Positions 9,751-17,776 of a DNA stretch of 64,000 nucleotides are shown here, piece after piece. Positions within the stretch are counted from its first letter, which is position 1, and every line of letters begins with the position of its first letter. This DNA is from Pseudonocardia halophobica (lineage in GTDB: Bacteria > Actinomycetota > Actinomycetes > Mycobacteriales > Pseudonocardiaceae). The notes beneath the pieces are model-generated. The model was given only the letters and a program-made list of their open reading frames with translations, made no database searches and had not been told where the DNA came from. Both the position numbers and the translations under genes were made by a program. Location of the stretch: contig NZ_BSFQ01000004.1 in the NCBI RefSeq assembly GCF_027922425.1, positions 256,464 through 320,463 of the forward strand. The letters are read 5' to 3'.

Positions 9751-12201
9751 GTGGAGAGCCGGGGCGTACGGGCGCCAGATGACCCGCCGAAACCCGAACC
9801 CCCGCGACCCACCCGGACGCGGGCCCGGCTCCGCCGTCCGCTGCGCGCGGGGGTCCTCCCCACCGGGATCGGCAAGAGGATCGGCGGCCGGATCGGCAAG
9901 CGGATCGGCAGTGCCGCCCACCGCGACGGCCTCGCCCTCATCCTCGGCTCCGGCCTCACCTCGGCGGTCGGACTCGTCTACTGGGTCCTCGCCGCCCGGC
10001 TGTTCCCCGCCGACGTCGTCGGCCTGAACCAGGCCGCGCTCTCCGCGGTCATGCTGCTGGGCAGCGTCGCGCACCTGAACATGACCTACGCGCTGCTGCG
10101 GTTCGTCCCGGTCGCCGGGCACGCCGCGCGGCGCCTCGTGATCGGCGGGTACCTGGCCGCGGGCGGGATCGCCGCGCTGGCCGGGCTGGCCTTCGCCGCC
10201 GGCGCACGGTGGTGGGCGCCGGACCTGGTGGCGGCGGTGGGCCAGGACCGGCTCACGGTGTTCTTCGTGCTCGCGACGCCGGTGTGGGCGCTGTTCACGG
10301 TGCAGGACTACGTGCTGACCGGGATCCGGCGCGCCACGGTCGTCCCGCTGGAGAACGGCGTCTTCGCCCTCCTCAAGGTCGGGCTGCTGCTGGCCGCGCT
10401 GGTCGCCACCGTGACCGGGGCGATCGCCGTCTCCTGGATGGTCGCGACCGCCCTGCTGGTCCTGGTCGTGAACGTCTGGCTGCTCGCCCGCGCGCTGCCG
10501 CGGTTCACCCGTGAGTACGGGGCCGCCGGCGGCGCCGCCGAGCGGATCACGGCGCGGGACCTCGGCGCCTTCGTCCGCGCCGACTACGCGGGCGCGATCT
10601 TCCAGCAGGCGGCGATGTTCGGCATGCCCGTGCTGGTGCTCGGCCGGCTCGGCCCGGAGGCCAACGGCGCGTACGGCATCGTCTGGCAGATCGCCCAGGC
10701 GCTGTTCGTGGTCTCGTCCGGGATGAACCAGTCGATGGTCGCCCACACCGCCGCCGACGCCGCCTCGGCCGACACCGTCGAGACCGCCCGCCGCGCGACG
10801 ATCCGCCGCTCGCTCACCCTCGTCCTGCCCGGCGCCCTGGTGGTCGCCGCGGGCGCCCCGCTGATCCTCTCGGTGTTCGGCGCCGGCTACGCCCGCGAGG
10901 GCACCGCCGCCCTCGCGCTCACCGCTCTCGCTGCGGTCCCGTACTCGGTGACCTCCGCGACCGTGAGCGCCGCGCGGGTCCGCCGCCGCGGCCGCGTCCA
11001 GTTCGCGGTGCCGGCCGCGGCCGCCGTGCTGGTGATCGGTGGCTCGTGGCTGCTGCTGCCCGTGCTCGGCATCGTCGGCGCGGGCGTGGCGTGGCTGGTC
11101 GGGCAGTCCGTGGTCGCCCTCGTGATCATGCTCGTGACGGCGCGGTGGCTGCCGCCGTTCCTGGCCCACCGGGTCGACGCGCTGCGCTCGGCCGGCCTGC
11201 TGCGCCGCATCGGCGGTGCCGACAGCCTGCTGCTCGGCGTCCCCGGCGGTGCGGGCTGGACCCTCGGCGAGCGCCTCACCGGCGGCTCGGAGTCCGTGGT
11301 CGTCCGGGTCGGCCCGGACGGCGGCGCGCTCCGGCCGGGGCAGCAGGGTGCCCTCCAGCAGGGCGCGCTGCTCAAGGCGTGCGACACCCCGCGCAGCCGG
11401 CGCGGGCTGGCCTGGCAGACCGAGGTGCTCGACCGGCTGCACGCCGACCCGCGGATCGGGCACCTGCACCCGTTGCTGCCGCGGGTGCTCGGCGCCGGCG
11501 AGATCGGCCGCAGCTACTGCGTGATCGAGTCGCTGGTGCCGGGGGAGAGCGGGCTCACGGTGCTGCGCGACCCCGTGCGCGGCCCGGGCTTCGTCGACCA
11601 CGCCGCCGAGGTGATCGGGGAGCTGCACCGGCACACCGGGGAGGTCCGCCCGATCGGGCCCGAGGACCTCGACGCGTGGGTGCACGAGCCGCTGTCCCGC
11701 GTGCGATCGCTCGTCCCCCGCGCACTGCACGCCGACGCCCGCACCCTCGCCGCCCGGCTCGACGCCGCCCTCCGCGGCCGCCGCGCGTCCGTCGGCTGGG
11801 TGCACGGCGACTTCAGCCCGGTCAACCTGCTCGCCGACGCCGGGGGCCGGGTCACCGGGATCGTCGACTGGTGCGAGGCCCGCCCCGCCGGGCTGCAGGT
11901 GCTCGACGTCGTGGCGCTGCACCAGTTCGCCGTGATGCACGGGGCGGGGCGGGAGCTCGGCTCGCTGGTGCTCGACTGGCTGGCGGGGCCGCCCGACGCG
12001 GTCGGGGAGCGGATGGGCACGGCGCAGCGGCGGCTGGGCGGCGACCCCGTCGACGACCGGGTGCTCACCGTCCTGGGCTGGCTGCAGCACGTCTCCGAGG
12101 TGGCCCGGAAGTCGGCACGCGCCTCGGCGAACCCGGTCTGGGTGCGGCGCAACGTCCGCGCCCCGCTGCGCGGCGCCCGCGCCGCCCTCGACGCGGCCTG
12201 A
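9751..12201 (+). CDS. Wzx/MATE-like polysaccharide flippase fused to an APH-like kinase domain
   Basis: An 816-residue two-part protein. After a basic, Pro/Arg-rich N-terminus of about 60 residues comes a hydrophobic half of roughly 12-14 membrane segments (from LALILGSGLTSAVGLVYWVL to about residue 470). It resembles polysaccharide/lipid-linked-oligosaccharide flippases of the MOP superfamily. From about residue 480 the protein is soluble and resembles the aminoglycoside phosphotransferase/choline kinase fold. The Brenner motif GWVHGDFSPVNLL lies near 683-695 (catalytic Asp, metal-binding Asn) and the metal-binding GIVDWCEA near 703-710. Both kinase motifs are intact, so catalysis is plausible. 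The substrate is unknown; a sugar or polyol head group on the exported lipid is one possibility. Flanking genes give no hint. A 13-base-arm hairpin follows the stop. Confidence 0.8.
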   Translation: MESRGVRAPDDPPKPEPPRPTRTRARLRRPLRAGVLPTGIGKRIGGRIGKRIGSAAHRDGLALILGSGLTSAVGLVYWVLAARLFPADVVGLNQAALSAVMLLGSVAHLNMTYALLRFVPVAGHAARRLVIGGYLAAGGIAALAGLAFAAGARWWAPDLVAAVGQDRLTVFFVLATPVWALFTVQDYVLTGIRRATVVPLENGVFALLKVGLLLAALVATVTGAIAVSWMVATALLVLVVNVWLLARALPRFTREYGAAGGAAERITARDLGAFVRADYAGAIFQQAAMFGMPVLVLGRLGPEANGAYGIVWQIAQALFVVSSGMNQSMVAHTAADAASADTVETARRATIRRSLTLVLPGALVVAAGAPLILSVFGAGYAREGTAALALTALAAVPYSVTSATVSAARVRRRGRVQFAVPAAAAVLVIGGSWLLLPVLGIVGAGVAWLVGQSVVALVIMLVTARWLPPFLAHRVDALRSAGLLRRIGGADSLLLGVPGGAGWTLGERLTGGSESVVVRVGPDGGALRPGQQGALQQGALLKACDTPRSRRGLAWQTEVLDRLHADPRIGHLHPLLPRVLGAGEIGRSYCVIESLVPGESGLTVLRDPVRGPGFVDHAAEVIGELHRHTGEVRPIGPEDLDAWVHEPLSRVRSLVPRALHADARTLAARLDAALRGRRASVGWVHGDFSPVNLLADAGGRVTGIVDWCEARPAGLQVLDVVALHQFAVMHGAGRELGSLVLDWLAGPPDAVGERMGTAQRRLGGDPVDDRVLTVLGWLQHVSEVARKSARASANPVWVRRNVRAPLRGARAALDAA

Positions 12202-12220
12202 GCGACCGGAGGTTGGTCGG

Positions 12221-12253
12221 GTGGCCGGACCGGCCCCCGTCCGGTCCGGCCAC
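12221..12253. terminator. Hairpin after the flippase-kinase gene
   Basis: Perfect arms of 13 bases (12221-12233 and 12241-12253; GTGGCCGGACCGG) with a 7-base loop, 20 bases past the stop. Confidence 0.7.
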
Positions 12254-12382
12254 CCCGGGCGACACCGACGGCACGCCGGAGGACCGGTGGCCGCGGTGCG
12301 GGTAGGAGGGGGGCACGGACGACCTTCCCCGACCCGAACCGCCGGCGTCAAACATTCGGCTCGCTTCTCCACCCGCACGTCG

Positions 12383-12388
12383 TAATGT
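12383..12388 (+). promoter_or_regulatory. -10 box for leaderless molybdenum hydroxylase mRNA
   Basis: TAATGT followed by 7 bases and ATG 12396. The in-frame GTG at 12387 overlaps the hexamer and is unlikely to be the start. Confidence 0.55.
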
Positions 12389-12395
12389 GAGTCAC

Positions 12396-14741
12396 ATGCC
12401 TCATTCCATTCTCGGAACCGCCGTGCGGCGGATCGAGGACCCCGACCTGATCACCGGAGCCACCACCTACGTCGGCAACGTCGTCGCCGGCCGCACGGAC
12501 GTGCTGCACGCCGCGTTCGTCCGCTCCCCGCTGGCGCACGCGCTCGTCACCGGGATCGACACCTCCGCGGCCGCGGCGGCCGAGGGCGTCGTGGCCGTCT
12601 ACACCGCCGCGGACCTCGAGCTCCCCGCGCACCACGGGCTGATGGTGCTCAACCCCGACATGCCCCGCCCCCCGCTGGCCACCGACCGGGTCCGGTTCGT
12701 CGGCGAGGCCGTGGCGCTCGTCGTCGCCGAGACCAAGGCCGCGGCGGTCGACGCCACCGAGCTGGTCGAGGTCGACTACGACCCGCTGCCCGCCGTCGTC
12801 GACCCCGAGGCGGCGCTCGACGCCGACGCCCCGCTGCAGTTCCCGGACGCCGGGTCCAACGTGGCCGCCGGGCTCCGCTCGGCCGAGGGCGGAGCGGTGC
12901 TCGACGGCGCCGAGGTCGTGGTCCGCGCGCGCATGGTCAACCAGCGCATCGCGGTCGTGCCGCTCGAGGGCAACGCGATCCTCGTCGACCCGACGGACTC
13001 CGACCACACGCTCGTCGTGCACGTCTCCACCCAGATGCCGCACGGCTTCCGCGCCCAGCTCGCCGGGCTGTTCGGGCTGGAGGCCGACGAGGTGCGGGTG
13101 ATCGCGCCCAACGTCGGCGGCGGGTTCGGCGGCAAGGCCGGGATGATCGCCGAGCACACGGCGACCGTGGGCGCCGCGCGGGCGCTGGGCCGCCCGGTCG
13201 CGTGGGTCGAGACGCGCTCGGAGAACCTCGTCTCGATGCCGCACGGCCGCGGCCAGGTCGCCTACTACGAGCTCGGACTGACCCGCGAGGGCCGGATGAC
13301 GGGGCTGCGCTGCCGGGTCGTCGGCGACGCGGGCGCCTACGCCGGGTTCGGCGGCGCGCTGCCGCTGCACATGACCTACGTGATGGCGCCGGGCGTCTAC
13401 GATATCCCGAAGGTGGGCTACGACTCCGTCGCCGCGCTGACCAACACCACGCCGATGGGCGCGTTCCGCGGGGCGGGCCGGCCGGAGGCGGCGGCGCACC
13501 TCGAGCGACTGGTCGACATCGCCGCGGCCGAGCTCGACCTCGACCCGGCCGAGCTGCGCCGGCGCAACTTCCTCGACCCCGCCGCGTTCCCGCTGACCAC
13601 GCCGGTCGGCGCGAACTACGACGTCGGGGACTACGACCTGCCGCTGCGCGAGGCGCTGCGGCTGGCCGACTACGAGAAGCTCCGCGAGGAGCAGGTCACC
13701 CGCCGCGAGTCCGGCGACCCGGTGCAGCTGGGCATCGGCATGTCGGTCTACGTGGAGATCACCGCGGGCGGCGGGGGCAGCGAGTACGGCTCGGTGCGGG
13801 TGCACCCGGACGGCACGGCCACGGTGCAGGCGGGGACCTCGGCGCACGGGCAGGGCCACGCGACGTCGTTCGCGATGCTCGTCTCGGACCGGCTCGGCAT
13901 CCCGATGGAGAAGATCACCTACGAGCAGTCCGACACCGCCAGCGTGCCGCGCGGCGGCGGCACCGGCGGCTCGCGCTCGCTGCAGATGGGCGGGTCCGCG
14001 GTCCGGGTCGCGGCCGACGACGTGCTCAAGGAGGCCACCCAGCGGGCCGCGGCGCTGCTCGAGGCGAACCCCGACGACGTCACGCTGACGGACGACGGGG
14101 AGTTCGGCGTCGCCGGCGTGCCGTCGGCCACCGTGACGTGGGAGCAGGTGGCGGCGGAGGGCGAGATCTTCGCCGGCGTCGACGAGCAGCAGTCCGACGC
14201 GACCTACCCCTTCGGCGCGCACCTGTCCGTGGTCGAGGTGGACACGCTGACCGGGCGCGTCCGGCCGCGGGCGCACATCGCGGTCGACGACTGCGGGCGG
14301 GTGCTCAACCCGCTGCTCGTGGAGGGGCAGCAGCACGGCGGGCTCGCGCAGGGCATCGCGCAGGCGCTCTACGAGGAGGTCCTCTACGACCCGGAGGGCA
14401 ACCCGACCACCGCGACGCTGGCGGACTACCACATTCCCACCGCGGCCGACCTCTTCTCGTTCCAGGCCGTCACGACCGAGACGCCCACACCGCGCAACGT
14501 GCTCGGGGCGAAGGGCATCGGCGAGTCCGCGACGATCGGCTCGACGCCGGCGGTGCAGAACGCGATCGTCGACGCGCTGCGCCCGTACGGGGTCAGGCAC
14601 GTCGACCTGCCGTGCACCCCGGAGCGCATCTGGCGGGCGATCCAGACGGGCGGCGGCGACCCGTGGCGGGAGCCGGCGGACGTCTTCGGCGGGCTGCCGC
14701 TGCGGGGCGGGGACTCGCAGGACGAGTCCGGGGCGATCTAG
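12396..14741 (+). CDS. Xanthine dehydrogenase-family molybdopterin-binding large subunit
   Basis: A 781-residue large subunit of the molybdenum hydroxylase family (CoxL/XdhB type), which hydroxylates or oxidises a small substrate at a Mo-pterin centre. It starts with the family opening GTAVRRIEDPDLITG. It has the Mo-cofactor stretch NVGGGFGGKAG, the active-site loop GAFRGAGRPEAA, and the C-terminal catalytic Glu in GAKGIGESATIGS. The loop reads AFRGAGR rather than the AYRCSFR of form I CO dehydrogenase, so it is not a true CO oxidiser; the substrate is undetermined. The usual FAD-binding and 2Fe-2S subunits are not adjacent, which makes it an orphan subunit here. It probably pairs with partners encoded elsewhere. 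A leaderless start is supported by the upstream hexamer. Confidence 0.85.
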   Translation: MPHSILGTAVRRIEDPDLITGATTYVGNVVAGRTDVLHAAFVRSPLAHALVTGIDTSAAAAAEGVVAVYTAADLELPAHHGLMVLNPDMPRPPLATDRVRFVGEAVALVVAETKAAAVDATELVEVDYDPLPAVVDPEAALDADAPLQFPDAGSNVAAGLRSAEGGAVLDGAEVVVRARMVNQRIAVVPLEGNAILVDPTDSDHTLVVHVSTQMPHGFRAQLAGLFGLEADEVRVIAPNVGGGFGGKAGMIAEHTATVGAARALGRPVAWVETRSENLVSMPHGRGQVAYYELGLTREGRMTGLRCRVVGDAGAYAGFGGALPLHMTYVMAPGVYDIPKVGYDSVAALTNTTPMGAFRGAGRPEAAAHLERLVDIAAAELDLDPAELRRRNFLDPAAFPLTTPVGANYDVGDYDLPLREALRLADYEKLREEQVTRRESGDPVQLGIGMSVYVEITAGGGGSEYGSVRVHPDGTATVQAGTSAHGQGHATSFAMLVSDRLGIPMEKITYEQSDTASVPRGGGTGGSRSLQMGGSAVRVAADDVLKEATQRAAALLEANPDDVTLTDDGEFGVAGVPSATVTWEQVAAEGEIFAGVDEQQSDATYPFGAHLSVVEVDTLTGRVRPRAHIAVDDCGRVLNPLLVEGQQHGGLAQGIAQALYEEVLYDPEGNPTTATLADYHIPTAADLFSFQAVTTETPTPRNVLGAKGIGESATIGSTPAVQNAIVDALRPYGVRHVDLPCTPERIWRAIQTGGGDPWREPADVFGGLPLRGGDSQDESGAI

Positions 14742-14744
14742 GAC

Positions 14745-14760
14745 GCGGCCGTACGGCCGC
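14745..14760. repeat. Perfect 16-bp palindrome
   Basis: GCGGCCGTACGGCCGC, 3 bases after the molybdenum hydroxylase stop. It may be a small part of the termination region. Confidence 0.5.
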
Positions 14761-14785
14761 ATGATCGACAGGACGGTTCGGCCGT

Positions 14786-14818
14786 CCGGGGGTGGGTGCG
14801 CCGGGCACCCACCCCCGG
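14786..14818. terminator. Hairpin after the molybdenum hydroxylase gene
   Basis: Perfect 14-base arms (14786-14799 and 14805-14818; CCGGGGGTGGGTGC) with a 5-base loop. It separates this gene from the next transcription unit. Confidence 0.7.
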
Positions 14819-14888
14819 GGCTGAAAACCGGCCCGGCGTGGCGCAGACTCATGCCCGTGACGCGAGGATCGAGCGTGGAGCGCACGCG

Positions 14889-15713
14889 ATGAGGCTGGCC
14901 ACCATCCGGACCGCCGCGGGGACCCGCGCCGTCCGGGTCGACGCGACCGGCGCGACCGAGACCGGCGACGCGGACCTGCGGGCCCTGTTGTCCCGCCCGG
15001 ACTGGGCCGAGCACGCGGCGGCCGCGGCCGGCCCGTCGCACGCCGTCGAGGGGCTCGACTACGCCCCGCTGGTGCCCGCGCCGGAGAAGATCATCTGCGT
15101 CGGGCTGAACTACCGCGACCACGTCCTCGAGATGGGCAACGAGCTGCCCGAGTACCCCACGGTGTTCGCGAAGTACGCGCCCGCGCTCGTCGGCGCGTAC
15201 GACGAGATCGAGCTGCCGACCGTCTCCGAGCAGGTCGACTACGAGGCCGAGCTGGCCGTGGTGATCGGCCGGCCGGTGCGCCACGCCGACGAGGCCGAGG
15301 CCGCGGCGGCGATCGCCGGCTACACGATCCTCAACGACGTCAGCGTGCGGGACTACCAGAACCGCACCAAGCAGTTCCTGCAGGGCAAGACGTTCGAACA
15401 CAGCACCCCGCTGGGCCCCGTGCTCGTCACGCCGGACGAGCTGCCCGAGGGCGGCTGGGCGATCTCCTCGACGCTCGACGGCGAGGTCATGCAGGACTCG
15501 ACCACCGACCAGCTCGTGTTCGGCGCGGTCGACCTGGTCGTGTACCTGTCGGCGATCCTCACGCTCAACCCGGGCGACGTCATCGCCACCGGTACGCCGG
15601 GCGGCGTCGGCCACGCGCGCCGGCCCCCGCGGTACCTGACCGACGGCGCGGAGCTGGTCACCGCGATCGCGGGCCTCGGCGAGTGCCGCAACGTCTGCCG
15701 GCTCGCGAAATGA
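14889..15713 (+). CDS. Fumarylacetoacetate/fumarylpyruvate hydrolase family protein
   Basis: A C-C bond hydrolase of the FAH superfamily, 274 residues. Conserved blocks in order: IICVGLNYRDHVLEMG, the metal-binding YEAELAVVIGRP (Glu-x-Glu), YTILNDVSVRDYQNR, then NPGDVIATGTPGGVG. FAH members cleave fumarylacetoacetate, fumarylpyruvate or related diketo acids, releasing fumarate or pyruvate. The next gene overlaps it by four bases (ATGA) and encodes a maleylpyruvate isomerase family protein. That makes fumarylpyruvate hydrolysis, the last step of gentisate degradation, the most likely reaction (inference from context). No gentisate dioxygenase is in the window. ATG 14889 is chosen for the preceding GTGGAG and the immediate start of the fold; an in-frame upstream extension is low-complexity. 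Confidence 0.88.
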   Translation: MRLATIRTAAGTRAVRVDATGATETGDADLRALLSRPDWAEHAAAAAGPSHAVEGLDYAPLVPAPEKIICVGLNYRDHVLEMGNELPEYPTVFAKYAPALVGAYDEIELPTVSEQVDYEAELAVVIGRPVRHADEAEAAAAIAGYTILNDVSVRDYQNRTKQFLQGKTFEHSTPLGPVLVTPDELPEGGWAISSTLDGEVMQDSTTDQLVFGAVDLVVYLSAILTLNPGDVIATGTPGGVGHARRPPRYLTDGAELVTAIAGLGECRNVCRLAK

Positions 15714-16447
15714 CCCGGACGCTCGAGCTGTCGCTGGCGTGGGCCGGCGACGGTGCGGCGCACCTCCGTGGGCTCATGGACCGGATGGGCGACGAGGCCT
15801 TCCGCGCCTCGTCCGGGCTGCCCGGCTGGACCCGTGCACACGTGCTCAGCCACGTCGCCCGCAATGCCGAGGCGATGATGAACCTGCTGCACTGGGCGCG
15901 GACGGGCGAGGAGACCCCCGCCTACGCCGACGACACCCAGCGGGACGCGGACATCGCGAGCGGGGCGCAGCGGGAGCCGGCCGCGATCCGCGAGGACGTG
16001 GTCGCGACCTCGGACAAGCTCGCCCAGGTCGTGAAGGCGATGCCCGAGGAGGCGTGGTCGCGCAGCATCCGCAACCGGCAGGGGCAGGAGGTGCCGGCGA
16101 CCGAGATCGCGTGGATGCGGGCGCGGGAGATGTGGATCCACTCCGTCGACCTCGACGTGGGGGCCTCGTTCGAGGACCTCCCGCAGCCGATGCTGTGCGA
16201 GCTCGTCGCCGACGTGGCCGGGAACCTGGCCGCCCGGTCCGGGGTGCCCGCGGTGCGGCTGGTCGCCAGCGACCGCAACCAGGCGTGGTCGACCGCGTCC
16301 GAGGGCACGGCGCCCGCCGTGTCGGTCGAGGCGCCCGTCGCCGACCTGGCGGCGTGGGTGTCCGGGCGCGGGCGCTCGCGCCGGATCCGGGCGGTCACGC
16401 CCGAGGGCGAGGCCACACCGGTCCCGGAGCTGCCCGCCTGGCTGTAG
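15710..16447 (+). CDS. Mycothiol-dependent maleylpyruvate isomerase family protein
   Basis: A 245-residue DinB/MDMPI-fold protein. In Corynebacterium glutamicum the zinc is held by H52, E144 and H148. Here His48 (HVLSHVARN), Glu140 and His144 (REMWIHSVDL) have the same spacing offset by four residues, so the metal site is intact. The enzyme isomerises maleylpyruvate to fumarylpyruvate with mycothiol as cofactor, and the upstream FAH hydrolase could act on the product. The start ATG shares bases with the upstream stop (ATGA at 15710-15713), indicating translational coupling. Other members of this broad family have different thiol-transfer roles, so the substrate is inferred from context. It converges on the gene ending at 16460. 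Confidence 0.85.
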   Translation: MTRTLELSLAWAGDGAAHLRGLMDRMGDEAFRASSGLPGWTRAHVLSHVARNAEAMMNLLHWARTGEETPAYADDTQRDADIASGAQREPAAIREDVVATSDKLAQVVKAMPEEAWSRSIRNRQGQEVPATEIAWMRAREMWIHSVDLDVGASFEDLPQPMLCELVADVAGNLAARSGVPAVRLVASDRNQAWSTASEGTAPAVSVEAPVADLAAWVSGRGRSRRIRAVTPEGEATPVPELPAWL

Positions 16448-16459
16448 TGGGCGGACCGT

Positions 16460-17197
16460 TCAGGGGCGGTCGCGGCGGGTGAGCTCGTCGAGCCGCGCCT
16501 GCACCTCCTCCAGCCGGGAGAGGGTCTCGTCGAGCCGGGCGTGCAGGACCGCGACCTCGGCGGAGAGCACGGCGACCGTGCCCGGGTCCTCGGCCGGCAC
16601 CTCCGGCGACGCGGCGACGGGGGCCTGCTCCTCGTCGTCGGCCAGGCCGGTCGGGCGGCCCTCGAGCACGACCTCCACCCCGCCGGCGAGCTCGGCGAAC
16701 CGCTCCGGGCCGAGCACCGGGCGGTCGGCGGCGCAGTTGCGGCAGACCGGGAGGAGCCGCCGCCACCCGACGCTGCCGGCCCCCGAGTCGGCCAGCAGGT
16801 CGGCCGGGCGCCCGCACTCGCAGCGCCCGATGCGGACCGTCTTGACGCGCTGGCGGGCGTACCGCAGGCCGCGCTCGTAGCGCCGGTAGCGGCCCGACGC
16901 CGCGACCTCCAGCAGCACGGCGCTGCGGTGGTCCGGCTCGCACGCGAGATCGCGCGCGGAGCCCATCTCGTGGAAGCAGTAGAACCCGCAGTCACACCAG
17001 CGCGACGGGCAGGCGTGCCGCGAGCCGTGCGCGCAGATGGCGTCGTCCACCGCGCGGTAGACGTGCGCCCTGCCGAGGGTCACGCCGCTGAACCCGCAGC
17101 TCGCGCCGTCGGCGGCGAGCATCGGGTACGCGAGCTTGAACCCCGGCAGGGGCTCGTCGGAGTGTTCGCGCGGGCTGCGGGCGAAAGGACCGCCCAC
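16460..17197 (-). CDS. Cysteine-rich conserved protein of unknown function
   Basis: I do not recognise this family. The 245-residue product has an N-terminal half rich in Cys and His (ASCGFSGVTLGRAHVY, then ACPSRWCDCGFYCFHEM), a second cluster (RCECGRPADL and VCRNC) that looks like zinc knuckles, and a C-terminal leucine-heptad helix (LSAEVAVLHARLDETLSRLE) likely to form a coiled coil. There is no signal peptide or membrane segment. The GTG at 17197 is a tentative start; the open frame extends to 17344 but would overlap the upstream gene, and Met codons further in are possible. It lies 13 bases after a 53-residue gene with a strong ribosome site, so the two probably form a bicistron. Confidence 0.6.
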   Translation of the reverse strand: MGGPFARSPREHSDEPLPGFKLAYPMLAADGASCGFSGVTLGRAHVYRAVDDAICAHGSRHACPSRWCDCGFYCFHEMGSARDLACEPDHRSAVLLEVAASGRYRRYERGLRYARQRVKTVRIGRCECGRPADLLADSGAGSVGWRRLLPVCRNCAADRPVLGPERFAELAGGVEVVLEGRPTGLADDEEQAPVAASPEVPAEDPGTVAVLSAEVAVLHARLDETLSRLEEVQARLDELTRRDRP

Positions 17198-17210
17198 CGA
17201 CCCGGCCCGG

Positions 17211-17372
17211 TCAGACCCGGGCGGGACGCTCGGCCGGGGCGTCCTCCGCCAGGGCGGCGGTGACGACCGGGACCGTGTCGTGCGCCTGCGGTGCGGGTTC
17301 CCGCGTCTCGGCGAGGCGCTCGGCCTCCCGGTCGATCGCGACACCCTCCGCCAGCTTCCTGCCCAACCTCAT
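17211..17372 (-). CDS. Small protein of unknown function (53 residues)
   Basis: A short charged protein beginning MRLGRKLAEGV and ending AERPARV, with no membrane segment. The case for it being real is a strong Shine-Dalgarno (GGGAGG, 6 bases before the ATG), a clean stop, and a downstream gene on the same strand 13 bases away. The middle (AIDREAERLAETRE) should be helical. I do not recognise it. Confidence 0.55.
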   Translation of the reverse strand: MRLGRKLAEGVAIDREAERLAETREPAPQAHDTVPVVTAALAEDAPAERPARV

Positions 17373-17776
17373 GACGCCTCCCGGTCGTAGCGGTGAACGC
17401 TTGCGTACCAGGCTGATCCTTCGCCGCGAAGTTGTCCAGAGGAGGGGATGACGACCGTGTTTCGCCTCGCCCGGACGGCGGCACCGCCGGGTGCGGCGGG
17501 TACGCGGTGGCTCCGACCCTCGCCCGTTCGAGGTGATGTGGGTGTGCGAGCAGGGCGATCGGCCGGCGGCGGGGGTGCTGCTCGGGTGACCGGCCGGCGC
17601 CAGCCCGTGGGATACGACCGCCCTCCGGCGGGTGGCCGGTCGCGAGCCGTCGGAGCTCGCACACCGCGTGGAGCGTCGCGCGGGTCGTCGACCGGGTGTG
17701 CGGCGACCGGGGCGTATGTGCGAGCGGGCAGCAGCGGGTGTGGCACGCCGCCGAGGGGTATGCGCGCCGGGCCGCG
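17373..17776. other. Intergenic region without a supported gene
   Basis: About 400 bases between the start of the 53-residue gene and the stop of the lipase-like gene, both on the minus strand. It should carry the promoter of the bicistron, but I see no convincing -10/-35. The open frames that cross it have no ribosome site and a composition of out-of-frame GC-rich DNA. Confidence 0.5.

Noticed and set aside
9710..12387. Similar sequences CTCCACCCG[G/C]ACGTCGTA before the flippase gene and before the Mo hydroxylase gene
   Set aside because: They lie at different distances from the two -10 boxes, so a shared operator is not supported; probably chance in GC-rich DNA.
12396..14741. Considered as CO dehydrogenase large subunit CoxL
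   Set aside because: The active-site loop is AFRGAGR, not the AYRCSFR of form I enzymes, and no CoxM/CoxS genes are adjacent.
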